Positions 1-5,810 of a stretch of DNA of 5,810 nucleotides are shown here, piece by piece. A program made the translations under genes and the position numbers. The stretch is from Lachnospiraceae bacterium (GTDB taxonomy: Bacteria; Bacillota_A; Clostridia; Lachnospirales; Lachnospiraceae): assembly GCA_017614185.1 (NCBI GenBank), contig JAGACI010000059.1, positions 1 through 5,810 of the forward strand, read 5' to 3'. The notes below the pieces were generated by a model. The model searched no databases, had not been told where the DNA came from, and saw only the letters and a program-made list of their open reading frames with translations. Within the stretch, counting starts at the first letter, position 1; the number at the start of each line of letters is the position of its first letter.

Positions 1-1688
1 GAGCCTACGGAAACGCTTAATGACTGACCGTCTGATACATCACCGCTTACGTCAAAGACAAGGAGTTTGTTCTTGCCGGGATTTGCGGGATCGTTCTGGA
101 TAGCCTTTAATTCAACCGTAATGTCATTGTAGTACCATGCATTCTGAATCTCAGCAGGAGAGCCTATACTTACCTTCTTGGCCTGCTCCGCACTTACAGA
201 AATCTTTAAAGTAAAGCCTTTGTCTTCAGGCTGGATGGTTGCAATTGTTGCATTTGCTTCTGCCTTACCGCCTGATACAACGCTGATATCAACAATCTTA
301 CCTGCTACAGGTGCCTTAACCGTTGCACCAACAGCATTATCAAGAAGCTTCTGAAGTTCTTCCTGCTTTTCCTTTAATGCTCTTGCAGTACTGTTAAGCT
401 CAATCTCACCGGGGATGTCCTTTAAAAGCTGGTCAAGGTCATCCTGAGCTGCTGTCTTATCATTTTCAAGCTGAGCTATCTTATTCTTAAGTTCAGTTCC
501 TGAAAGCGCTGCATTGGCCTTCATCTGAACGAGGTTATCATAGTTATTCTTAGCGTTATCATACTCAGACTTGGCTGAATTATATGCACCCTGAGATGAG
601 CTTGCTGAGCCGAAGCTGTTATATGCTGCTGCAGCTTCTGAATAAGATTTATATGCTGCTTCATAAGCTGTCTGAGCAGAATTGTACGCTTCGGTCTTAG
701 CGTAATAACCAGTTGCAGGCTGAGGGTTCGTAGGATCACTATTATCAGCCGGGCGACCATTATAATTGATTCCTTCAATTATGTTCTGAATATCATCGGC
801 TGTAGAACTGGATGTTACTCCACCTGGTGTTGGATTAGTTGAAAGCCAAGTAGCAAAGTCAGCATTAGGATTTGCTGAGTTTAACTCAAGACTTGACCTC
901 TCAGCAAATGCAGCCTGTAACTTAGCTACATCATCTTTGATAGATTCATAAAAAGTGTTCATTGCTGTCTGAGCTAAATCGCGATCAGTTCGAGCTGCAG
1001 CTAATGCAGTGGCAGCGTTATCCATCGCAGTCTTAGCTTCGGCCGCATTAGCATATGTTCCTGAAGGAGCAGTTACGTTTGTACCCTCCATCTTTGCCTG
1101 CGCATTGTTCATTGCGGTCTGCGCATTAGAAATCTTTAAATCAAGAGAAGCTGCATCGTACTCACCGGTAAGCTCCTGATTCTTAAGTGCGAGAATCTGT
1201 GCCTCTATATTTTCAACCTTTGTTCTTGCAGCTTTAATCTTCGCTCTGTAGTTATCAGTCGAATCCTCTCTTCCCGCTACAGCATCGTAGTAAACATAAT
1301 CAGAGATGCCGCCGTCAAGGAGGGCTTTCTTATATGCGAGCTGAAGCTCCTCGAGTTCCTTCTTGGCAGTTTTTAATTCGTCACTGTCCTTATCCTTAAG
1401 GTGCATGATGACCTGGTCCTTCTCGACCGTGTCACCCTTCTTCACCTCGATACTCTGAATATCTCTTGTCTCGGGAAGCTGAACGTTATAAAGGTCTGCC
1501 GATTCAACATTTCCCGTTCCCCTGACCTTCGCTGAAATCTGTCCGTTGTTAACATACTGTGCTGTTACAACAGGCAGCGAATAGTTCATGATTGTCTGTG
1601 AGAAGAATGTGAGAACAAGCATTACAGATAAGAATATAATCGCTGCTGTCTTAATCCATTCTCTTTTGTTTTTTGCCTTTTCAGACAT
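1..1688 (-). CDS. HlyD-family efflux adaptor (membrane-fusion protein), 3' end beyond window
   Basis: Periplasmic-adaptor-type protein that would link a membrane ABC exporter to the outside of the cell. The frame gives 562 complete codons from ATG 1688 to the left edge with no stop, so the C-terminus is missing. Seen: a basic cytoplasmic start (residues 1-13), one membrane helix (about 14-34), a first lipoyl/barrel-sandwich half (about 66-100, with IEVKKGDTVEKDQVIMHL), a long Ala/Glu/Lys/Gln-rich coiled-coil region (about 101-452) interrupted by a Pro/Asn-rich stretch (270-330), the second lipoyl half (about 454-487, VKAPVAGKIVDISVVSGG), and the start of the beta-barrel domain (488 onward). 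The split lipoyl motif around a helical hairpin is the hallmark of the HlyD/MacA/RND adaptor family. Start chosen because an AAGGAG lies 8 bases upstream. It follows the second sugar permease by 16 bases, so it is probably co-transcribed. Family assignment is firm; substrate and exporter partner are unknown. A MacB-like ATPase/permease pair downstream is the expected partner (inference). Confidence 0.9.
   Translation of the reverse strand, partial: MSEKAKNKREWIKTAAIIFLSVMLVLTFFSQTIMNYSLPVVTAQYVNNGQISAKVRGTGNVESADLYNVQLPETRDIQSIEVKKGDTVEKDQVIMHLKDKDSDELKTAKKELEELQLAYKKALLDGGISDYVYYDAVAGREDSTDNYRAKIKAARTKVENIEAQILALKNQELTGEYDAASLDLKISNAQTAMNNAQAKMEGTNVTAPSGTYANAAEAKTAMDNAATALAAARTDRDLAQTAMNTFYESIKDDVAKLQAAFAERSSLELNSANPNADFATWLSTNPTPGGVTSSSTADDIQNIIEGINYNGRPADNSDPTNPQPATGYYAKTEAYNSAQTAYEAAYKSYSEAAAAYNSFGSASSSQGAYNSAKSEYDNAKNNYDNLVQMKANAALSGTELKNKIAQLENDKTAAQDDLDQLLKDIPGEIELNSTARALKEKQEELQKLLDNAVGATVKAPVAGKIVDISVVSGGKAEANATIATIQPEDKGFTLKISVSAEQAKKVSIGSPAEIQNAWYYNDITVELKAIQNDPANPGKNKLLVFDVSGDVSDGQSLSVSVG
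531..689 (-). repeat. Heptad-like Ala/Tyr repeats in the adaptor coiled coil
   Basis: Adaptor residues 334-386 fall into consecutive seven-residue units: AYNSAQT, AYEAAYK, SYSEAAA, AYNSFGS, then after one Ser-rich unit YNSAKSE, YDNAKNN, YDNL. Tyrosine recurs at the same register in each run. This is a protein-level periodicity, consistent with one arm of a coiled-coil hairpin. At DNA level it produces only short direct repeats, such as ttatatgctgct at 619-630 and 649-660. Confidence 0.6.
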
Positions 1689-1696
1689 TTCAATAT

Positions 1697-1702
1697 CTCC
1701 TT
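1697..1702 (-). promoter_or_regulatory. Ribosome binding site of the adaptor gene
   Basis: AAGGAG on the minus strand, 8 bases before the ATG at 1688. It sits inside the 16-base gap after the stop codon of the second permease, and fixes the start of the adaptor gene. Its strength suggests that the adaptor has its own efficient translation start within the operon. Confidence 0.8.
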
Positions 1703-1704
1703 CT

Positions 1705-2637
1705 TTAACCCTTAATACCACTTTGGAAAGTAATTCCTTCTACCAGATAATCCTCTCCGTATAAGAAGATTAAGAGGCTTGGAATCATGTATATAGTTGC
1801 TACCGCAAATGCCAGTCCAATCTCCCCCGAATTGATTTTAGAAAGGAATACTGACAGCGGATGATATGCTTCGTCGCTGAGCAAAATGATTGGTTGCTCA
1901 ACCATGTTCCAGTAATCTATAAAAATGAGAATCGCTACGGAGCAGACAGCGCCTTTGCAAAGCGGTGCGCAAATCTTAGAAAAGATCTGCCACTCTCCGG
2001 CTCCGTCAATCTTTGCCGCCTCGATAAAGGACGACGGGATTTTTCTCATGTTTTTCGTTATCAAATACACCGCAAAGGGTGAGAAAATACCGGGCAGCCA
2101 TATTGCCCATCTGGTGTCTATTATTCCAAGCCACTCAGATACTAAGAAGTTCGGAACAAGAGTAACCTGATAAGGCATCAAAGTAAGGATTATGTATCCA
2201 AAGAATATCATCTCCCTAAGTCGCCCTCGGTACCTCGTAAATCCGTACGCTGCAAGGAGCGCTACAAACAGCTGAAATACCACTATGGGAACTACCAGTA
2301 TTACTGAATTCCAAAACTTAAACAGGTAATCGGGGCTTTTAAAAAGCACCGTCACGTACTGACTCCCGCTAACCATATCCGGAATGAACTTAAGGTTGAC
2401 TTTTTCCGAGATAAATACCCTGCCGCCCTTTTCGCTTCTGGCAAAAACAGAGCCGTAGTTGGAGGATATCTCACTCTTATTCATGAATGAATTGGTGATG
2501 GTTAAAACTATGGGTGTCAAAAACATTATTGCAAACATCGCTGCGATCAAAACACAGACAGTGATGTTGAATGTATGTATTATTCTTTTTCGCTTTTTTC
2601 TTGCTTTTAAAGGATCGTATTTAGAAGGGGTATTCAT
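1705..2637 (-). CDS. CUT1 carbohydrate ABC transporter permease (MalG/UgpE-like)
   Basis: Integral membrane subunit of a sugar-import ABC transporter; forms the translocation channel with the upstream permease. The 310 residues begin with a basic cytoplasmic tail (about 1-20), followed by about six membrane segments (near 25-49, 108-130, 142-165, 176-197, 228-248, 275-294). The cytoplasmic EAA loop, where the ATPase docks, is canonical at 206-225 (EAAKIDGAGEWQIF, then I and AP at the conserved positions; bases 1963-2022). The C-terminus (LVEGITFQSGIKG) matches the usual end of MalG-type subunits. The segment between helices 1 and 2 (about 50-107) is long and hydrophilic. The ATG overlaps the TGA of the preceding permease as ATGA, with AAAGGA 9 bases upstream, which points to translational coupling. 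Sugar substrate cannot be read from the sequence. No ATPase gene is present in the window. Confidence 0.93.
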   Translation of the reverse strand: MNTPSKYDPLKARKKRKRIIHTFNITVCVLIAAMFAIMFLTPIVLTITNSFMNKSEISSNYGSVFARSEKGGRVFISEKVNLKFIPDMVSGSQYVTVLFKSPDYLFKFWNSVILVVPIVVFQLFVALLAAYGFTRYRGRLREMIFFGYIILTLMPYQVTLVPNFLVSEWLGIIDTRWAIWLPGIFSPFAVYLITKNMRKIPSSFIEAAKIDGAGEWQIFSKICAPLCKGAVCSVAILIFIDYWNMVEQPIILLSDEAYHPLSVFLSKINSGEIGLAFAVATIYMIPSLLIFLYGEDYLVEGITFQSGIKG

Positions 2638-3536
2638 TCTTCCACGTCCTTTCCGAAGTGATTTTCAACAAGGAAAAGCACTCCAATAATAACTACCATA
2701 GCAAGAGACATAAGAATTGCTCCGGCGGAAAGCTTCTGATAATCAAGATTTCCGAACATGTTGTTCATAAAGTGCTGGAGCAGATATATGTTCTCGACGG
2801 GGTGGTCCTCCGTCAGAAGGTAAACCTCTCGGAATACCTTAAAACTGCTTATTAAGGACATGATTGTTACAAAAAGAATTGTAGATGACATGTACCTTAA
2901 CTTAATATGTACAAAAATCTGCCATTTGTTGGCCGACTCAAGTTCGGCTACTTCTATCAAATCTGTAGGCAGGTTTCCAAGAGCCGCCATAAACATAATC
3001 ATGTTGTATCCCAAGTTTTTCCAAAGGAAAAGGATAACGATAACTATGATTGCATACTTGGATTTGAGCCAGTCAATTTTGTCAGCACCAAACTTGGCAA
3101 GTAAATCGTTAACCGCACCGTTATAGTGGAAAAGCACCTGCCAGATGAGAACGATTGATGCAACCGGCACCATCATGGGGCTTAAGAAAGCTGTCCTGAA
3201 CTGTGAGTGAAACGGAAGTCTCTGGTTTAATACGACTGCAAGAACAAGTGACAAAACTACAGCCAAAGGCACCGCTATCGCAGAAAACATCGCAGTGTTT
3301 CTAACGGCTCTTACGAAGGCTCCGTTCGTTGCAACCTTTGAAAAGTTATCAAGAAATACGAACTCATGCATAATCGGGTTATTAACCATTGAGTAATAGA
3401 TAACCACGAAGAAAGGCAGGATAAAAAATGTAAAAACACCAAGGAAGCTCGGGGTGAGAAACCACCTCGAACTCCTCTTGGTTTTCTTTGTGAACTTTGT
3501 CGCTTTACCTGTATTTTTAACGGCTTTCGTCAACAT
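2634..3536 (-). CDS. CUT1 sugar ABC transporter permease (MalF/UgpA-like)
   Basis: Membrane subunit of the same importer, partner of the downstream permease. From ATG 3536 it is 300 residues: a strongly basic cytoplasmic N-terminus (about 1-24), then about six membrane helices (near 26-49, 84-104, 113-135, 162-182, 217-235, 270-291). The early segment RWFLTPSFLGVFTFFILPFF is typical of UgpA-type first helices. The EAA loop is recognisable at residues 195-214 (bases 2895-2954) but departs from consensus: EVA for EAA, Ser for the conserved Gly, and Arg for the final Pro. Start choice: an in-frame TTG at 3596 would give 320 residues but would overlap the lipoprotein gene by 80 bases. ATG 3536 overlaps it by only 20 bases, has a modest AGGA 9 bases upstream, and gives an N-terminus of usual length. 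The exact start is therefore less certain than the family. The gene ends in the ATGA overlap with the second permease. Confidence 0.92.
   Translation of the reverse strand: MLTKAVKNTGKATKFTKKTKRSSRWFLTPSFLGVFTFFILPFFVVIYYSMVNNPIMHEFVFLDNFSKVATNGAFVRAVRNTAMFSAIAVPLAVVLSLVLAVVLNQRLPFHSQFRTAFLSPMMVPVASIVLIWQVLFHYNGAVNDLLAKFGADKIDWLKSKYAIIVIVILFLWKNLGYNMIMFMAALGNLPTDLIEVAELESANKWQIFVHIKLRYMSSTILFVTIMSLISSFKVFREVYLLTEDHPVENIYLLQHFMNNMFGNLDYQKLSAGAILMSLAMVVIIGVLFLVENHFGKDVEE
2647..2652 (-). promoter_or_regulatory. Ribosome binding site of the second permease gene
   Basis: AAAGGA on the minus strand, 9 bases before the ATG at 2637 and inside the last codons of the first permease gene. A second purine-rich stretch (GGAAGA, 2638-2643) touches the start codon. 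Together with the ATGA overlap it supports coupled translation of the two permeases. Confidence 0.65.
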
Positions 3537-5810
3537 AAGTCTGAATCCTGCTCTGAATAATGGCAGCTGCGTCCTCTGCAGTTTTGTTTCCTTCAAAGAC
3601 CGCTCCGATTTCCTCCTCGATTATACCATAAACGAATGTATCGTAGCAGATTTCTCCTGAAGCATTTTCGATAAGTTCTGTCATTGCTTTTACATCATCC
3701 TCGGTAGGTGAACCAATCTCGTAAACCTGGTTACCAAAGCCGTAGGTCATTGTTCCGAGTGATTCCTCCTCACCGTCTTCATTGATGTATGTATCGGGAT
3801 GAGAAGCCTTATCCATCATCTCGTTATAAGCTGACTTTAATGAAGGGAATGAATAGTAATTAGCTGAGTTATAGTAGTCTTTGGAAATGAAACTCTTAAC
3901 AAACTCCCAAGCTGCTTCCTTCTTCTCTGAACCTGAGTAGATTGAGAAGCCATCGATAGGCATAATCTTGGTTCCGTTTCCTGCGCTTCCGGGATATCCC
4001 TTGTAAACAGCACCCTCGCCACCGTTAAATACCTGCTTGTAAAGAAGATAATCTGTGATAGATGAGAAATCAGCCTCACAAAGCAAATCTGAATGGTCAC
4101 TTATGCCTGAGTAAGGGTCATATTCTTCCCAGTCAATGTTGTCATCATCCTTGGGGAACATTGCTGTTATGTTAATTAAATCGATAAAGTCTTGTGAATT
4201 GAAGTTACATTTTCCTTCATTCCAGTCAATGAAATTGCTGTAGTTAGTGTAGAGGAACATTGCAAGTGCAGACTGTCTGCCTGTATATTTGCAGTACTCT
4301 CTTCCTTTATTCTTTTCAAAGATCTCTTTAGCTTCAGATACTGTCCAGCCTTCCTTGTCGCCAAGGTCTTCAGCCCAGCCCATAAGAGTTGATACCGCAA
4401 ATGTGCTTGGAATCGAGTAAAGCACACCCTGTCTTGATGTTCTGGATTCAAGTACTGATTCAAAGTAATCGTCTCTGCTTATATCAGGATCTGATTCAAG
4501 ATACTTGTTAAGGTCTTCAAGAAGTCCTTTGGATGTAAGTCTGTCTACGTTAAGGTTTAATGACTCAATAACATCAGGAGCCTTTCCGTTTAAAAGATCG
4601 TTGTTAAACGCTTCAATTGCCTTGTTCATAGCTTCGGAATATGCTTCTCCCGAGTCAAAGTCCTGAGTTGTATCAAAGTACTTTTTGGTCTCAACTCTGT
4701 ACTTGTCAGAGTGACGGTTAAACTTAACGATTGCTGAATCCGATGATGCACCTGAATCAAGCATTCCAAGAGTAATAATTTCTTTCTTGGGAAGATCAGC
4801 TGTTGCAGTCTTACGAAGAACTGCGATTTCATATTCGGACTGATCTCCGTTAGGTCCGATGTATTCGCCGGTGATTGCGCCGAACTCGTCCTCTGCATCG
4901 CAGAAAACATTCCTTACTGTGTTTCCGATGATATCGGAATCAACCCAGTTAAATACCTCTGTGCATTCTCCTGTTTCGGTGTTAAGGCTATATACACCGT
5001 CATATGTGGAAAGATAAGTCTCTCCGTTCTTGCCTGAAAGAATGGAATTAATATTTAAGTAACCATAGCTGCCGGCCACCTTCAAATCAACCCAGTCTTC
5101 AAGTTTTCCGGAATCGAAATTGAGTTTCTTAAATACCTGTCCGTTATCACCCCAGACAGCTACTGCGATTGTTCCGTCGCCGGTAATTCCCATTCTGTCA
5201 ATCCAACCAAGGTTATCAAATCTTACCTTTGTAACAAGATTTCCGTCCTTGTCAAACTTCCATGCACAGTTTTCATCATCACATGCAACTACTGTGTCAT
5301 CGGGAAGTGCCAAAAGTTCGTATGGATAGCTGTAATCAACATCGTCAAGGGCAACATCCTCAGTTATTTCCTTGCTTGAAATCTCATCACCGTTCTCATC
5401 AAGGTGTGTGAGGAAAAACCTGCTTCCGTCTTCGCCATAGATGGTCTCGGTTATCATCATTGTCTTGTCGCTTAATACTGCAAGACCCATAAGGCTTCTT
5501 GATTCTGTATCATCAGGTCCTGAAACCATCAGGTAATTGGTAGGCTTTGCTTCAACCTTTCCCTCTGAAAGATCAGCTTTGTAAATTCCCTGAGTGTACT
5601 TCTTTGTGGCATTATCGTACTTGCCGCTTGCAAAGAACAATGTGTTGTAGACTATTACAGAACTGTCCATCCAGTCCGTAAAATCAAGCTTCATAAATGA
5701 GGCTGCATAAACATACTCTTTGCCGCCGTACTGCTCAGCCTCTACAGATGAACCGTTTCCTGAGCCTTGGCCGTCTGCTTCTTTGTCCTTACCGCAGGAT
5801 GCCAATGAAA
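3517..5810 (-). CDS. Lipoprotein: propeller-like domain fused to a family 1 solute-binding domain, 5' end beyond window
   Basis: Surface-anchored substrate-binding protein of the ABC importer encoded after it. The reading frame enters from the right edge; the true start and most of the signal peptide are outside. The TTG at 5805 is the Leu of a lipobox (S-L-A-S-C), not a start. Counting that Leu as 1, Cys4 is the lipidated residue, followed by a Gly/Ser/Asp-rich tether (5-27). Residues about 50-335 contain six repeated strand-rich units with turns such as DENGDE, DKDGNL and TGDGTI, reading as a beta-propeller (inference). From about 341 to the end is a classic SBP_bac_1-type domain: GKAPDVI (407-413), SKGLLEDLNKYL (425-436), GVLYSIPSTFAV (460-471), AAWEFVKSFIS (631-641), and a C-terminal KTAEDAAAIIQSRIQTYVDE. 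Ordinary sugar-binding proteins have about 400-450 residues; this one exceeds 760. The two following permeases support a role in import. Ligand is unknown, probably a carbohydrate; the propeller could bind glycans or partner proteins. Confidence 0.9.
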   Translation of the reverse strand, partial: SLASCGKDKEADGQGSGNGSSVEAEQYGGKEYVYAASFMKLDFTDWMDSSVIVYNTLFFASGKYDNATKKYTQGIYKADLSEGKVEAKPTNYLMVSGPDDTESRSLMGLAVLSDKTMMITETIYGEDGSRFFLTHLDENGDEISSKEITEDVALDDVDYSYPYELLALPDDTVVACDDENCAWKFDKDGNLVTKVRFDNLGWIDRMGITGDGTIAVAVWGDNGQVFKKLNFDSGKLEDWVDLKVAGSYGYLNINSILSGKNGETYLSTYDGVYSLNTETGECTEVFNWVDSDIIGNTVRNVFCDAEDEFGAITGEYIGPNGDQSEYEIAVLRKTATADLPKKEIITLGMLDSGASSDSAIVKFNRHSDKYRVETKKYFDTTQDFDSGEAYSEAMNKAIEAFNNDLLNGKAPDVIESLNLNVDRLTSKGLLEDLNKYLESDPDISRDDYFESVLESRTSRQGVLYSIPSTFAVSTLMGWAEDLGDKEGWTVSEAKEIFEKNKGREYCKYTGRQSALAMFLYTNYSNFIDWNEGKCNFNSQDFIDLINITAMFPKDDDNIDWEEYDPYSGISDHSDLLCEADFSSITDYLLYKQVFNGGEGAVYKGYPGSAGNGTKIMPIDGFSIYSGSEKKEAAWEFVKSFISKDYYNSANYYSFPSLKSAYNEMMDKASHPDTYINEDGEEESLGTMTYGFGNQVYEIGSPTEDDVKAMTELIENASGEICYDTFVYGIIEEEIGAVFEGNKTAEDAAAIIQSRIQTYVDESR
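3546..3549 (-). promoter_or_regulatory. Weak ribosome binding site of the first permease gene
   Basis: AGGA on the minus strand, 9 bases before ATG 3536 and within the end of the lipoprotein gene. It is weak by comparison with the adaptor site, but the 20-base overlap with the upstream gene could allow re-initiation by terminating ribosomes. It is used here to prefer ATG 3536 over TTG 3596, although a GGAG also lies 6 bases before that TTG. Confidence 0.4.
4801..5658 (-). other. Predicted N-terminal beta-propeller-like region of the lipoprotein
   Basis: Codons for residues about 50-335 (numbered from Leu 5805). Six units of roughly 40-55 residues each show a strand, a polar turn with Asp/Gly/Asn, a second strand, and a hydrophobic/aromatic strand. 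Their openings are near VIVYNTLFF, LMGLAVLSD, PYELLALPD, DRMGITGDG, NINSILSGK and VRNVFCDAE. The pattern resembles six- to eight-bladed propellers, but sequence identity between units is low, so the fold is an inference from periodicity. Confidence 0.55.
5794..5808 (-). other. Lipobox and lipidation cysteine
   Basis: The codons read S-L-A-S-C followed by Gly, the C-terminal end of a lipoprotein signal peptide. The Cys codon is at 5794-5796. It is followed by a charged, Gly/Ser-rich linker typical of Gram-positive membrane-anchored binding proteins. The hydrophobic core and start codon must lie just right of the window. Confidence 0.85.

Noticed and set aside
619..660. 12-base direct repeat (ttatatgctgct at 619-630 and 649-660)
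   Set aside because: It is explained by two Ala-Ala-Tyr codon runs in the coiled coil and is not a mobile-element or regulatory repeat.
521..778. 85-residue minus-strand open frame inside the adaptor gene
   Set aside because: It lies in another frame of the adaptor coding region, and has an implausible Ile/Leu/Arg/Gln-rich composition caused by the Ala/Tyr-rich coiled coil.
1689..1704. Possible terminator or promoter between the second permease and the adaptor
   Set aside because: The gap is 16 bases, is filled largely by the Shine-Dalgarno, and contains no hairpin or T-run.
3537..3596. N-terminal extension of the first permease from TTG 3596
   Set aside because: It adds 20 residues without family resemblance and an 80-base overlap; the ATG at 3536 gives a normal permease length.
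1861..3660. Several plus-strand open frames of 65-88 codons opposite the permeases
   Set aside because: They overlap firmly identified permease and lipoprotein genes antisense, show no family resemblance, and have no convincing gene spacing of their own.
5803..5805. TTG as the start codon of the solute-binding protein
   Set aside because: It encodes the Leu of a lipobox (S-L-A-S-C); the frame stays open to the window edge, so the real start is outside.

Overview
The window holds part of a single minus-strand transcription unit with almost no intergenic DNA. In transcription order (right to left) it contains: a large surface lipoprotein with a C-terminal family 1 solute-binding domain (5' end outside the window), two CUT1-type ABC sugar permease subunits, and an HlyD-type membrane-fusion (adaptor) protein whose 3' end lies outside the window. 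The adaptor reading frame stays open from its ATG at 1688 to the left edge, 562 full codons without a stop.

The organism is probably a Gram-positive member of the Clostridia, most likely Lachnospiraceae (Butyrivibrio/Roseburia-like). This is an inference from moderate GC content, frequent AAG, AGA and CTT codons, purine-rich AAGGAG-type ribosome binding sites, a lipobox-anchored solute-binding protein, and a two-permease sugar importer with no ATPase gene nearby. The assignment to a genus is not supported by any marker gene.

Layout: 5810-3517 solute-binding lipoprotein; 3536-2634 first permease (MalF/UgpA-like), overlapping the lipoprotein gene by 20 bases; 2637-1705 second permease (MalG/UgpE-like), overlapping the first by 4 bases (ATGA); a 16-base gap carrying a strong Shine-Dalgarno; then 1688-1 the adaptor. 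No promoter or terminator is visible; both should lie outside the window. There is no gene-free stretch longer than 16 bases.

Functional picture: the lipoprotein would capture a carbohydrate or oligosaccharide outside the cell and hand it to the heterodimeric permease, with energy presumably supplied by a shared MsmX/MsmK-type ATPase encoded elsewhere. Two things depart from a standard sugar-import operon. The binding protein carries an extra N-terminal domain of about 300 residues that reads like a six-bladed beta-propeller. The importer is followed directly by an efflux-type HlyD adaptor with a very long coiled coil, which normally partners a MacB-like ABC exporter. Import and export or sensing parts may therefore be expressed together, and the genes just left of the window would decide this.
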